This document shows, one piece after another, positions 35,852 through 44,452 of a stretch of DNA of 64,000 nucleotides; the stretch's first letter is position 1, and every line of letters begins with the position of its first letter. Origin of the DNA: Roseomonas mucosa ATCC BAA-692 (GTDB lineage Bacteria > Pseudomonadota > Alphaproteobacteria > Acetobacterales > Acetobacteraceae); assembly GCF_000622225.1 (NCBI RefSeq), contig NZ_JHWD01000001.1, forward strand, positions 310,001 through 374,000. Direction: 5' to 3'. The notes under the pieces were generated by a model. It saw only the letters and a program-made list of their open reading frames with translations, was not told where the DNA came from and did no database searches. Position numbers and translations under genes: made by a program.

Positions 35852-36697
35852 ATGTATTTTCCTTTCACGCCTTTGCCCTGCCCGGAGCCGATCCGAGTCG
35901 ATCATGACCCCTATGCCCCCGTCTTCACTCGTCCCCTCCCTATCCCCCCTTGGGGACCGGGAACCGGCGACATGATCGTGGTCCCTGCTGTCGGCCGTCC
36001 GGGACGCAACGACGAGATCCCGCCCGAATGGCTGCGCGGCGCGGAGGGCGGCCCGTCCCTGCTGGACCGCTTCCTCGCGGGCCTGCCGGACAGTGGCCCC
36101 ACTTCCAGCCTGCTGATCATCCATCTCGACCGGCCGGGCGTGGCGGAGTTCCTGCACGGCCGGCTGGCGGCCTATGGCACCGCCGCGGAACTCGTCGCCC
36201 TGTCCCGGCCGACACGCGGGGAGGCGGAAACGGTGCGCCTCGGCCTCGGCGCCATCGGCGCCCCTGTCGAGGCGCCGCTGACGGTCCTGGGCGCGGAGGC
36301 GCTGGCGGACCTGTGCCATCTGCCGCCGGTCCCCGGGGCGGATGGCTGGCTGGAATGCGGCGAGAACGGCCGCCCCTTTCGCGGCTTCGTCCAGGGGGAT
36401 GCGGTGGGGCGGCTGGAAGAACTGTCCGAGCAGCGCGGGCTGTCCCGGCTCTGCGGCACTGGCCTGTACCGCCTCCGTTCCGTGGCGCTGTTCCGGCAGG
36501 TGCTGAACCGCCTGGAGCGGCGCGGCGGTCAGGATCTCTCGATGGCGGCTCTGTTCCGGCAGATGCTCGCCGAGGGTCACGACCTTCGCTACGCCACCGC
36601 GCCCGCCAGACTGGCTGGCGTGAGGCCCGTGCCGTCCGTCATGCCGCCACCGGCGGTGCCGCGCAGGCTCGGCCTGATGGCAGGGCTGGCCGGGTAG
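35852..36697 (+). CDS. Hypothetical protein, distant nucleotidyltransferase-like
   Basis: Up to 281 residues from ATG 35852, or 241 from ATG 35972, which gives 'MIVVPAVGRPGRNDE'. The start faintly recalls sugar-phosphate nucleotidyltransferases ('MIVIPMAG'), and 'LSRLCGTGLYRLRSVALFRQVL' resembles their 'ASTGLYYFRSAELF' segment, but the nucleotide-binding Arg/Lys loop is not recognisable. I would not assign activity. It is divergent from the SOS-boxed radical SAM gene and shares its AT-richer intergenic region, so it may also be DNA-damage controlled. Confidence 0.55.
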   Translation: MYFPFTPLPCPEPIRVDHDPYAPVFTRPLPIPPWGPGTGDMIVVPAVGRPGRNDEIPPEWLRGAEGGPSLLDRFLAGLPDSGPTSSLLIIHLDRPGVAEFLHGRLAAYGTAAELVALSRPTRGEAETVRLGLGAIGAPVEAPLTVLGAEALADLCHLPPVPGADGWLECGENGRPFRGFVQGDAVGRLEELSEQRGLSRLCGTGLYRLRSVALFRQVLNRLERRGGQDLSMAALFRQMLAEGHDLRYATAPARLAGVRPVPSVMPPPAVPRRLGLMAGLAG

Positions 36698-37087
36698 AAG
36701 GAACTGTCGGCGGGGCCTCCGTGGCCAGCCCCGGGGGAGAGGCGCCGCCTCTCGCCCCGGAATCCCCTTCCTGCCAGGACGTTGCGCGCCCTGGGCTCCC
36801 TGTGCTGGCAGCCGTGGCGGGCGTTGGCCTATGCCCCGATCCCCGGGGGCTGAACGGACAGATGGGGCTCGGGAAACGAGTGGAACACCCTGTCCGCACC
36901 GATATCGCTGGAGGGCTAGGCTCTCCGGCGCGATCCGGCGTCAGAGAGCGTCAACGAGTGGGAGGTCCAGGGTCCAACGTATGCGTTTGACCGGGTTCCT
37001 GGCGGATAGGGGGTATCGGGGGTCGAGGCACTGCCTCGACGCCGAAGGCCAGGTAGGACCTCGCCCTCCGGGCGGAAGTGTGACGGC
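36698..37087. other. Intergenic region with hairpins and a shared 25-base repeat
   Basis: No gene with coding character. It includes a GC-rich hairpin region at 36728-36760, whose first 25 bases (36728-36752) recur in inverted orientation at 49231-49255, and an 8-bp stem 'GTCGAGGC'/'GCCTCGAC' with an ACT loop at 37022-37040. It separates convergent genes, so terminators are expected. I see no known RNA. Confidence 0.5.
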
Positions 37088-37723
37088 TCAGCGCCTTGCC
37101 TTCAGCGCACCGCTCAGCACGGGCCTCAGCCGCAGGTAGCTCAGCCAGAGCAGCAGGGCGCCGCCGGCCGTGGCGGCCAGGAGGAGCGGATCGGGCTCCT
37201 GCCCGAGTTCCCGCGCCAGCCAGCCACCGATGGAGCCGGGCATCAGCACCAGCGGCGCCCAGAGGAGGGCGGACAGGATATTGGCGCTCTGGAAGGCGCG
37301 GTTGCGCATGCCGGTCACGCCGGCCGCCAGCGGCGTCACCGCCCGCATGGGGCCGAGGAAGCGCCCGGCGAAGACCGCCCACCAGCCCCAGCGCCGGAAC
37401 ACCGTGACCGACCAGGCATAGACCCGTCGGCAGGAAGCCGGCAGGCGCCGCCGCACCGCATAGGGGCCCACCGCCCGCGCCAGCCAGTACCCGGCGGCAT
37501 CGCCCAGCATGCCGCCCAGGGCGCAGGCGGCCAGCACCGGCCAGGGGTCCGCCAGTCCGCCGCCGATCAGTGCGCCGATGGCGAGAAGCAGCGCCGTGGA
37601 GGGCACCACGATGCTGACCACGGGAAAGGATTCCAGAAAGGCGACGAGAAAGGTGGCGGGGCCGACCCAGGCGGCATTGGCGCGCATCCAGCCCTCGAAG
37701 GCGGCGGTCCATTCATCCATCAT
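37088..37723 (-). CDS. DedA-family membrane protein
   Basis: A 211-residue inner-membrane protein. DedA signatures are 'FLVAFLESFPVVSIVVPSTALLLAIGALIG', 'GDAAGYWLARAVG' and 'GRFLGPMRAVTPLAAGVTGMRNRAFQSANILSALLW'. DedA proteins (related to lipid scramblases) support envelope lipid transport and proton-motive-force homeostasis. The conserved Glu and Arg residues of the re-entrant helices are present. Single gene; start ATG ATG at 37723/37720. Confidence 0.92.
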   Translation of the reverse strand: MMDEWTAAFEGWMRANAAWVGPATFLVAFLESFPVVSIVVPSTALLLAIGALIGGGLADPWPVLAACALGGMLGDAAGYWLARAVGPYAVRRRLPASCRRVYAWSVTVFRRWGWWAVFAGRFLGPMRAVTPLAAGVTGMRNRAFQSANILSALLWAPLVLMPGSIGGWLARELGQEPDPLLLAATAGGALLLWLSYLRLRPVLSGALKARR

Positions 37724-37782
37724 GAACGATTGTTAACATCCTCGGCGGCCCCTGGCCAGCGATCATGCAGGGGCAGGGATCC

Positions 37783-38811
37783 TCACGAGGCCGCGGCCTG
37801 CCCCTGATTCCTGGCCGGATCCCGGCGTGGGGACCAGGCGACCTCCCAACTGTTCTGCGGCGGCGGCAGGCGGCCGAGGCGCGCGCCCAGCGCCCGGGCG
37901 AGGCCCTCGGCGATGGTCATGCCCAGCCCCTTGGGACCCTCCGGCTGCCCCTGTCCCTCGTCGCTGACCAGGAGCACGAGGCCATCCCCCTCGGCCCGCA
38001 GGACGATCCGCACCCGGCCCCCGGGCGGGCCATGGCGCAGGGCGTGTGTAGCCAGCTCGTTCACCACCAGGCCGAGCTTGACCGCCACGTCGGCTGGCAC
38101 GGAGACCGGCGCCAGCTCGGTATCCATGGGAACCGCCGAGCCCTCGCGCTCCGGCAACGCCCGGGCAAGGCGTTCCAGCATGCCGTCGAGCGAGACCTCC
38201 GCCGCCCCGGCCTCGTGCATCAGGTCATAGGTGGCGGCGATGGCCATCATCCGTCCCTGTGCAGCACGCAGCGCCGCCAGGGCGGCCGGGTCGTCGATCT
38301 GCCGCTCCTGCATCCGAAGGAAGGAGCCCAGCAGGGTCAGGTGGTTCTTCAGCCTGTGGTGCGATTCCCGCAGCAGCAGGTCGCGCAGGCGCACCGCTTC
38401 CTCCTGGGTCGCGCGGGCAGCGCCCAGGCGCTGCACCAGCTCGGCGATCTCCGCCGGGGCCTGGTGCTCGTCGTAGTCGTCGCCGGCGAGGCCGGAGGCG
38501 AGTGGGAAGGGGCCGCCTTCCTCCAGCCGGCGCGCCGCGGCGGCCACCGGCTGGACGACCAGCGTGCGGGAGGCCCAGGCCACTCCGCCCAGGCCCAGCA
38601 GCAGCAGCAGGCCCGACAGCAGCACCGGCCCCGTGCTCTCGCCGTCCGTCCAGCGAAGCTGCGCCAGCACGACCAGCAGGACCAGCAGCGCATAGCCGCC
38701 ATAGAGCGCGGCGAGGCGCTGCCCGCTGGTCCAGCCATGGCCGAGGCGCTGCGATCTCGCCTGCCCGTCCAACCTCAGCTCTCCGTGCTCATGCGGGACC
38801 CATGCGCGCAT
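37783..38811 (-). CDS. Membrane HisKA_2-type sensor histidine kinase
   Basis: A 342-residue protein with two membrane helices ('LAALYGGYALLVLLVVLAQLRW', 'VLLSGLLLLLGLGGVAW'), a HAMP-like linker, a HisKA_2 phosphoacceptor block 'LLLRESHHRLKNHLTLLGSFLRMQ' (His151) and an ATPase domain ('VSDEGQGQPEGPKGLGMTIAEGLARALG'). This class often feeds the alphaproteobacterial general stress response. The N-box reads 'NELATHALRHG' where Asn usually replaces the first His; that Asn binds Mg2+, so activity may be altered. ATG 38811 is chosen over long Arg-rich extensions. No response regulator is adjacent. Confidence 0.82.
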   Translation of the reverse strand: MRAWVPHEHGELRLDGQARSQRLGHGWTSGQRLAALYGGYALLVLLVVLAQLRWTDGESTGPVLLSGLLLLLGLGGVAWASRTLVVQPVAAAARRLEEGGPFPLASGLAGDDYDEHQAPAEIAELVQRLGAARATQEEAVRLRDLLLRESHHRLKNHLTLLGSFLRMQERQIDDPAALAALRAAQGRMMAIAATYDLMHEAGAAEVSLDGMLERLARALPEREGSAVPMDTELAPVSVPADVAVKLGLVVNELATHALRHGPPGGRVRIVLRAEGDGLVLLVSDEGQGQPEGPKGLGMTIAEGLARALGARLGRLPPPQNSWEVAWSPRRDPARNQGQAAAS

Positions 38812-38917
38812 GGAATGACAGCGACGCCGCAGGACGTCGAGGGCTTCGCGATCGTGCCCACCGCAAACCCTCGCGAGCATCGGGCTGGAGGGCACGGAGC
38901 GGGCATCGGCCCCGGCC

Positions 38918-39544
38918 TCAGGCGCTGCCCGGCGTCCAGCCGCAGGCGGCGAAGCCCGCCTGCATGGCCCCAGGCAGCGGCGCTTCGGCCGCGCGCGGCG
39001 GCTCCAGCGGCAGGCGCAGGGCGCGGGCAAGCAGGTGCAGACCCCCCGGGGCCGGCTGGCCGTAGAGCGGGTCCCCCAGGATGGGGCCGCAGATCATCCC
39101 GCAATGCAGGCGGAGCTGGTGCGTGCGGCCGGTGGCGGGGCGGAGCTCCAGCCAGGTCAGGCCAGGGCCGCGCCCCAGCACACGCCAGGCCGTGCGGGCG
39201 GCCTGGCCTTCCGGATGCCGCTCCATGCGCCAGCCGGCCCGGGCGGTGCTGACCTTGCGCAGCGGCGCGTCCACCGTGCCGCTTTCGGCCAGGGGGCTGC
39301 CGAGCGCGACGGCCCAGTAGGTCTTCTCCGCCCGTCCGGCGGCAAAGAGCGCGCCGAGCGCCGCCAGCGCCGGCTTGGTGCGGCCCAGGGCGAGGCACCC
39401 GGCGGTGTCGGCATCCAGCCGATGGGCCGGTTGCGGCAGATGCCGCTTGCCCTGTTGCAGCAGGGGCAGCCAGTCCTCCAGGCTCGGCTTGCCGCGCGGC
39501 CCGGCATGGACCGGCAGGCCGGCCGGCTTGTCGAGGATCAGCAC
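38918..39544 (-). CDS. RluA-family RNA pseudouridine synthase, start unresolved
   Basis: The body is clear: 'LILDKPAGLPVHAGPRG', the catalytic Asp motif 'HRLDADTAGCLALGRT', 'KTYWAVALG' and 'ATGRTHQLRLHCGMICGPILGDPLYG'. It isomerises uridine in rRNA or tRNA. The listed GTG at 39544 gives 208 residues but cuts off the usual 'WLAQRILHQDGEV', which is encoded in the same open frame just upstream. No ATG, GTG or TTG is found in that frame from 39545 to about 39840, so the true start is a rare codon, or a frameshift or sequence error exists. Confidence 0.85.
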   Translation of the reverse strand: MLILDKPAGLPVHAGPRGKPSLEDWLPLLQQGKRHLPQPAHRLDADTAGCLALGRTKPALAALGALFAAGRAEKTYWAVALGSPLAESGTVDAPLRKVSTARAGWRMERHPEGQAARTAWRVLGRGPGLTWLELRPATGRTHQLRLHCGMICGPILGDPLYGQPAPGGLHLLARALRLPLEPPRAAEAPLPGAMQAGFAACGWTPGSA

Positions 39545-39803
39545 CTCGCCATCCTGGTGCAGGATGCGTTGCGCCAGCCAAGACGGCGGGCCGTCGCCGG
39601 AGGACCGGGGCCGCGCCGTGTCCCGGTCGCTTCCGGCACGGGCGCGCCCATCCTGTCCCCGGCCCGGCTTCGCCCCGGCGCGCGGTCCGTCCCGCGACGG
39701 GGCAGGGCGCGGGTGGGTGACGCCGCTGCCTTGCTGCCGGCGGCTCAGGACCCGGTCCTCCGCTGGCCGGAGCAGGTCGCAGCGCAGCTGGCGCGGCTCT
39801 CCC

Positions 39804-40670
39804 TCAGGCGGCCTTCCCCGGCAGGATGCGCGAACCCTCGGCCCAGTCGAAATACAGCTTGCGCGCCTGGGCGGCGACCGGGCCGGGCTGCATCTGGTTG
39901 TCCTCGAAGCGCGTGCAGGGCTGCACCTTGCCGTAGTTGCCGGTGGCGAAGATCTCGTCCGCCTCGGCCAGCATCCGCGGCGTCACGGTGCATTCGCGCA
40001 CCTCGCGCCCCGCCTCGCGCAGCAGGGAGATGATGCGGGAGCGGGTGATGCCGGCCAGGAAGGTGCCGTTGGCCGTGGGCGTCATCACCACCCCGTCCTT
40101 CACCATCATGATGTTGGAGGTGGCGAATTCCGCGACATTGCCGTCCGGGTCGCTCATCACCGCGTTCTCGAAGCCCTTCTCCTTGGCCCAGCGCACGGCG
40201 CGGGAGGAGTTGGGGTAGAGGGCCGAGGCCTTGGCATCGGTCGGCGCCATGTCGGCGGCGGGGCGGCGGTAGGGCACCATGCAGGCGGAGAAGCCCTTCG
40301 GCTCCGGCATCGGCGCGTCGTAGATCGACAGGATGAAGGTGGTGGAGGCCGGATCCGGGAAGGCCGCGCCGATGCCGGTGCGGATAAAGAACATCGGGCG
40401 GATGTAGAGCTCGGCATCCGGTCCCATGCGGCGCACGCCCTCGCGGCAGAGCTCCTCGATCTCCCCGGCGGCGATCTTCGGGTCCATGCCCATGTTGCGG
40501 GCCGAGCGGATCACGCGCTGGCAGTGCAGGTCGAGATCCGGCACCAGGCCGCGGATGGCGCGGGCGCCGTCGAAGACGATCGAGCCCAGCCAGAAGGCGT
40601 GGTCCATCGGGCCCAGAACCTTCGGCTCCTCGGTGCTCCACTGCCCGTCGTACCAGAACACGCCCGCCAT
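39804..40670 (-). CDS. ilvE: Branched-chain amino acid aminotransferase-like (class IV)
   Basis: PLP fold-type IV aminotransferase, 288 residues; transfers amino groups to branched-chain keto acids. Visible are 'DHAFWLGSIVFDGARAIRG', the PLP-lysine region 'DAKASALYPNSSRAVRWAKEKGFENAV', 'GNVAEFATSNIMMVKDGVV' (Glu) and 'TPTANGTFLAGITRSRIISLLRE'. D-amino-acid aminotransferase activity cannot be ruled out in this class. It is followed by the RluA-type gene on the same strand (gap or overlap depends on the latter's start). Confidence 0.9.
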   Translation of the reverse strand: MAGVFWYDGQWSTEEPKVLGPMDHAFWLGSIVFDGARAIRGLVPDLDLHCQRVIRSARNMGMDPKIAAGEIEELCREGVRRMGPDAELYIRPMFFIRTGIGAAFPDPASTTFILSIYDAPMPEPKGFSACMVPYRRPAADMAPTDAKASALYPNSSRAVRWAKEKGFENAVMSDPDGNVAEFATSNIMMVKDGVVMTPTANGTFLAGITRSRIISLLREAGREVRECTVTPRMLAEADEIFATGNYGKVQPCTRFEDNQMQPGPVAAQARKLYFDWAEGSRILPGKAA

Positions 40671-40991
40671 GCGCCGAACTCCCGCGTCATGCTGTAAGGA
40701 AGGTGGCGAGCCTGCCATGCCGGGAGCGGGGGGTGAAGGCCCGCCCGGCGATTGCGGGAGAGCCATTCCCCGGACGAGGGGCTTCCGGGGGATGTCTTTC
40801 CCTTTTCGCGGGAGTCCACGGCGGATTCCGTCCCCGGCGCCGCCCCGGACCGGCCCTGGACATGCCTGGGCCCACCGGGACTTCTCCGGGCGTTCCCCGG
40901 GGATCTTCGCGCAAGGCCCCCGGAGGCCACGAAGGCAGGCCCGCGAGCAAAGCCCCTTGACGTGCTGCGCCGCGCGCGGCCCTAGGGGGAC
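40671..40991. promoter_or_regulatory. Divergent intergenic region between ilvE and the dehydrogenase gene
   Basis: 321 bases with no convincing gene. Several short GC hairpins are present. A candidate promoter for the rightward gene is TTGACG at 40957-40962 with a poor -10 ('CCCTAG') 17 bases later, about 10 bases before the start codon, which would give a very short leader. No known riboswitch was recognised. Confidence 0.35.
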
Positions 40992-42002
40992 ATGCCGCGC
41001 ATCAACACCGCCCAGGCGCATCTCCTGGTCCGCAAGTCCCTCGTCAATGCCGGGTCCTCCGGCATCATGGCCGGTGCCACGGCTCGCGCCCTGGTCGGGG
41101 CGGAGGCCGCCGGCTGGTCCGGCCACGGCCTGTCCCGCGTGCCGATGTACACGGGCTTCCTGCGCACCGGCCGGGCCGATGGCAAGGCGGTGCCGGAGAT
41201 CCGCGCCGAGCGCGGCGGCACCGTCCTGGTCGATGCGCGCCACGGCCTCGCCTATCCGGCGCTGGAGATCGCTGAGGCCGAGGCGATGCTCCGCACGCGC
41301 GAGCACGGCATCAGCTTCGCCGGGGTGACCAACAGCAACCACTCCGGCGCCATGGGCATCCCGGTGGCGCGCATGGCGGAGAAGGGGCTGGTGGCGCTGG
41401 CCTTCGCCAATGCCCCGGCCTCGATCCCGGCGCCTGGCGGCAAGCGGCCGCTCTTCGGCACCAACCCGATCGCCGCTGCCTTTCCGCGCCGCGACGCCCC
41501 GCCGCTGGTGATCGACCTGGCACTGAGCAGCGTGGCGCGCGGGCGCATCATGAAGGCCGCCCAGCATGGCGAGCCGATCCCCGAGGGCTGGGCGCTGGAT
41601 GCCGAGGGACGCCCGACGACCGACGCCAAGGCGGCGCTGGCGGGCACGATGCTGGCGGCGGGCGGCACCAAGGGCGCGCTGCTGGCCATGGTGGTGGAAC
41701 TGCTCTGCGTGGCGCTGACCGGTGCGGCGCTGAGCGTGGAGGCGGACAGCCTGTTCGAGGAGCAGGGCAACAGGCCGACGCTGGGCCAGGCCTTCATCGT
41801 CATCGACCCCGGCGCGCTGGCGGGGCAGGACCGTTTCCTCGACCGCGTGGAGACGCTGGTCGCCGCGATGCTGGAGGACGAGGGCGTGCGCCTGCCGGGC
41901 GGCCGCCGCTTCGCCGCCGAGGCGCGCAGCGAGGCCGAGGGGATGGAGATTTCCACGACCACGCTGGAGATGCTGGAAGGGCTGGCGGGGCGCAAGCTCT
42001 AG
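40992..42002 (+). CDS. Type 2 malate/L-lactate/ureidoglycolate dehydrogenase family
   Basis: NAD(P)-dependent oxidoreductase of the LDH2/MDH2 family (336 residues), unrelated to classical malate dehydrogenase. 'GWSGHGLSRVPMYTGFLRTG', 'GVTNSNHSGAMGIPVARMAEKGL', 'FGTNPIAAAFPRRDAPPLVIDLALSSVARGRI' and 'LAAGGTKGALLAMVVELL' match the family. The exact 2-hydroxyacid substrate cannot be told. It is followed 29 bases later by a SpoU methyltransferase gene, likely cotranscribed. Confidence 0.9.
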   Translation: MPRINTAQAHLLVRKSLVNAGSSGIMAGATARALVGAEAAGWSGHGLSRVPMYTGFLRTGRADGKAVPEIRAERGGTVLVDARHGLAYPALEIAEAEAMLRTREHGISFAGVTNSNHSGAMGIPVARMAEKGLVALAFANAPASIPAPGGKRPLFGTNPIAAAFPRRDAPPLVIDLALSSVARGRIMKAAQHGEPIPEGWALDAEGRPTTDAKAALAGTMLAAGGTKGALLAMVVELLCVALTGAALSVEADSLFEEQGNRPTLGQAFIVIDPGALAGQDRFLDRVETLVAAMLEDEGVRLPGGRRFAAEARSEAEGMEISTTTLEMLEGLAGRKL

Positions 42003-42031
42003 CCCCGCGGCGCCTGGAGCAGCCATCCGCC

Positions 42032-42766
42032 ATGCCGCGTCCCCCCGATCCCGACCGCATCTGCGGCCGCGCCGCCGTGCAGGCCGTCTTCCGGCATCGC
42101 CCAGGCGATATCCTGCGCCTCTTCTACCTGCCGGCCATGCGTGCGGAGGCCGGTCCGGTCTGCGCCGCCCTGGCGCGGGAACGCCGCCCCTATCGCGAGG
42201 TCCGGCCGGAGGAGCTGGCGCGTGTCGCGGGCACCACGCATCACGGCGGCATCGTGGCCATCGCCGTACCGCGCCGCCTGCCGCTGCTGCCCGTGCCCCT
42301 GCCGGCCCCGCTCCTCGCCGCGCCGGTCCTGCCGGTGCTGGACGGTGTGGGCAACCCGCACAACCTCGGCGCCATCGCCCGCTCGGCGGCCTTCTTCGGC
42401 TGCGCCGGCATGGTGCTGTCCGGCGATCCGCGCCAGGCCTGGCTGGGCGAGGCCGCCTTCCGCACCGCCGAGGGCGGGCTGGAGGCGCTCGCCCTCCATG
42501 CCGCGCCGGACCTGCCGGGGACGCTGCGCGCCATCGCGGCGCAGGTGCTGACCGTGGCGGCGGTCGCGGCCGGCGGCGTTCCGCCCGGGGAACTGCCGCG
42601 CGGGCGGCCTATCGCCCTCGTGCTGGGCAACGAGGAACAGGGCGTCGCCCCGGTCACCGCCGGGGCCTGCGCCGCGCGGGTGACGCTGCCGGGCTCCGGC
42701 CGGGTGGAAAGCCTCAACGTCTCCGTCGCCGCGGCGGTGCTGATCCACAGCCTCTCGGCGCGCTGA
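42032..42766 (+). CDS. SpoU/TrmH-family RNA 2'-O-methyltransferase
   Basis: A 244-residue SPOUT enzyme. The knot motifs are 'VLDGVGNPHNLGAIARSAAFFG' (motif 1), 'IALVLGNEEQGV' (motif 2) and 'LPGSGRVESLNVSVAAAVLIH' (motif 3); an N-terminal substrate-binding domain with 'ICGRAAVQAVFRHRPGDILRLFY' precedes them. Target is rRNA or tRNA ribose; RlmB- or TrmH-type cannot be separated by eye. Confidence 0.92.
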   Translation: MPRPPDPDRICGRAAVQAVFRHRPGDILRLFYLPAMRAEAGPVCAALARERRPYREVRPEELARVAGTTHHGGIVAIAVPRRLPLLPVPLPAPLLAAPVLPVLDGVGNPHNLGAIARSAAFFGCAGMVLSGDPRQAWLGEAAFRTAEGGLEALALHAAPDLPGTLRAIAAQVLTVAAVAAGGVPPGELPRGRPIALVLGNEEQGVAPVTAGACAARVTLPGSGRVESLNVSVAAAVLIHSLSAR

Positions 42767-42859
42767 CCTGTCCCCTTGCCGTCCCCCTGCCGCGTGCGCG
42801 GTGGCCGCGGCCGGTACGGGTCTTGCAGGCGGGCCGAGCTGCTGCGAGGAGGAAGCCGC

Positions 42860-43975
42860 ATGAACCCCGGGAGCCGAGCGATGACCCCGCGCCGTCGCGC
42901 CATGCTGATCCCCCTGGCGGCCCTGCTGCCCCGCCCCGGCGGCGCCCTGGCCCAAGGGGTGAACCAGGAGGTGAACCAGAGGGCGCCCCAGGGGGGTGCT
43001 CCGGAAGCGTCCCGGGACGCGGCCTCCCCGTCGGCGCCGCCCGCCACGCCCGAGGAGAGCTTCCCGGACCGCCCTCTCCAGATGATCGTGCCCTATGTGG
43101 CCGGCGGTGCGGTGGATATCCTCGGCCGCCTCCTGGCGGAACAGGTGCAGCCCGCCCTTGGCCAGCCGGTCCAGGTCGAGAACCGTGGCGGGCTGGGCGG
43201 CAACCTGGGTGCGGAGGCCGTGGTCCGCGCGCCGAAGGACGGCTACCGGCTGCTGCTCGGCTCGGCCACGATCCTGGCGGCGAACCGCTTCCTGTACCGC
43301 CGTTCCATGAGCTTCGATCCGCTGAAGGACCTCGCCCCGATCACCCGTGTTGCGTCCGGAACGCTGGTGCTGGTGGTGCGGGCCGACCGCAGCTGGAAGA
43401 GCTTCGCCGACCTCATCGCCGCGGCGAAGGCGGCGCCCGGGAAGATCACCATGGGCTCCTCCGGCACCGGCACGGTGAGCCACCTGACACTGGCGGCGCT
43501 GCAAAAGGCGACCGGAGTGGACATCACCCATGTGCCCTATCGCGGCGGCGCCCTGGCGATCCGCGACCTGCTGGTGGGCAACGTGGACATGATGTTCGAC
43601 GTGGCGCCGGCGATCCTGCCGCACCTGCGCAGCGGCGAGTTCCGCGCCCTGGCGGTCGGCTCGGCCAGGCGCGTGACCGGCGTGCCGGAGCTGCGCGACG
43701 TGCCGTCCATGGAGGAGCTGCTGCCGGGCTCCGGCATCGACGCCCAGGCCTGGTATGCGGTGCTGACCACCGCCGGCACCGCCCCGGACCGGATCGGCCG
43801 CCTCTTCGCGGCCTTCACCGGCCTCGTGCGCTCGGAAGCCTTCCGCGACCGCGTGGTGCCGGAGGGCCTGACCCCTGTCTGGGACGACAGCCCAGCCACC
43901 TTCGCGGCCTATCTGCAGACGCAGGCGGAATACTGGCACCGGCTGGTGGAAGCCTCGGGCGCGACGCTGGACTGA
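42860..43975 (+). CDS. Tripartite tricarboxylate transporter substrate-binding protein (TctC/Bug)
   Basis: Periplasmic binding protein of the Bug family (371 residues), abundant in Acetobacteraceae and Burkholderiales. Signatures: 'FPDRPLQMIVPYVAGGAVDILGRLLAEQV', 'VENRGGLGGNLGAEAVVRAPKDGY', 'GSSGTGTVSHL' and 'HVPYRGGALAIRDLLVGNVDMMFD'. A Tat-like signal 'TPRRRAMLIPLAALL' is followed by a Gln/Pro/Ala-rich linker of about 45 residues that is unusually long. AGGAGGAAG precedes ATG 42860. Membrane partners TctA/TctB are not adjacent, as is common for orphan Bug proteins. Confidence 0.92.
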   Translation: MNPGSRAMTPRRRAMLIPLAALLPRPGGALAQGVNQEVNQRAPQGGAPEASRDAASPSAPPATPEESFPDRPLQMIVPYVAGGAVDILGRLLAEQVQPALGQPVQVENRGGLGGNLGAEAVVRAPKDGYRLLLGSATILAANRFLYRRSMSFDPLKDLAPITRVASGTLVLVVRADRSWKSFADLIAAAKAAPGKITMGSSGTGTVSHLTLAALQKATGVDITHVPYRGGALAIRDLLVGNVDMMFDVAPAILPHLRSGEFRALAVGSARRVTGVPELRDVPSMEELLPGSGIDAQAWYAVLTTAGTAPDRIGRLFAAFTGLVRSEAFRDRVVPEGLTPVWDDSPATFAAYLQTQAEYWHRLVEASGATLD

Positions 43976-44077
43976 TCCAGGCGTCACTGCTGCCGTTTCG
44001 CGTCCCGGGGGACACCTTCGCCTCTTCCCCGGCCTCTTGCCCCTCCTGGGGGCCGCCGCCAGGCGCAGCGCTCCCAG

Positions 44078-44404
44078 TCAGCCGCTGCGTGGCGCGAAGA
44101 GGATCACGGCGCTGCCGAGGAGGCAGAGGGCGCTGCCGGCAAGGTCCCAGCGGTCGGGGGCCACGCCTTCCATGCCCCAGAGCCAGAACAGCGAGGCGGC
44201 GATGTAGATCCCGCCATAGGCCGCATAGGCGCGGCCTGCCGCGCTGCTGTCCACCAGCGTCAGCAGGAAGGCGAAGGCGGCGAGGGAGGCCATGCCCGGC
44301 AGCAGCCAGAGCGGGCTCTGTCCCAGGCGGCGCCAGGACCAGAAGCTGAAGCAGCCGGCGATCTCCGCCAGGGCGGCCAGGAGGTAGAGGAGGATGGAGG
44401 CCAT
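44078..44404 (-). CDS. YnfA-family (UPF0060) membrane protein
   Basis: A 108-residue protein with four membrane helices of the small multidrug-resistance-like YnfA family. The signatures are '[17 protein letters not shown]', '[23 protein letters not shown]' and '[21 protein letters not shown]'. Probably an efflux or unknown transport role. It is a single gene, 48 bases before the end of the diguanylate cyclase gene on the same strand. Confidence 0.93.
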   Translation of the reverse strand: MASILLYLLAALAEIAGCFSFWSWRRLGQSPLWLLPGMASLAAFAFLLTLVDSSAAGRAYAAYGGIYIAASLFWLWGMEGVAPDRWDLAGSALCLLGSAVILFAPRSG

Positions 44405-44452
44405 GCCGCCCCGCTTGCCAGCCGCGCCCGCGGGGCGGAAGGGCCGGTGCCG

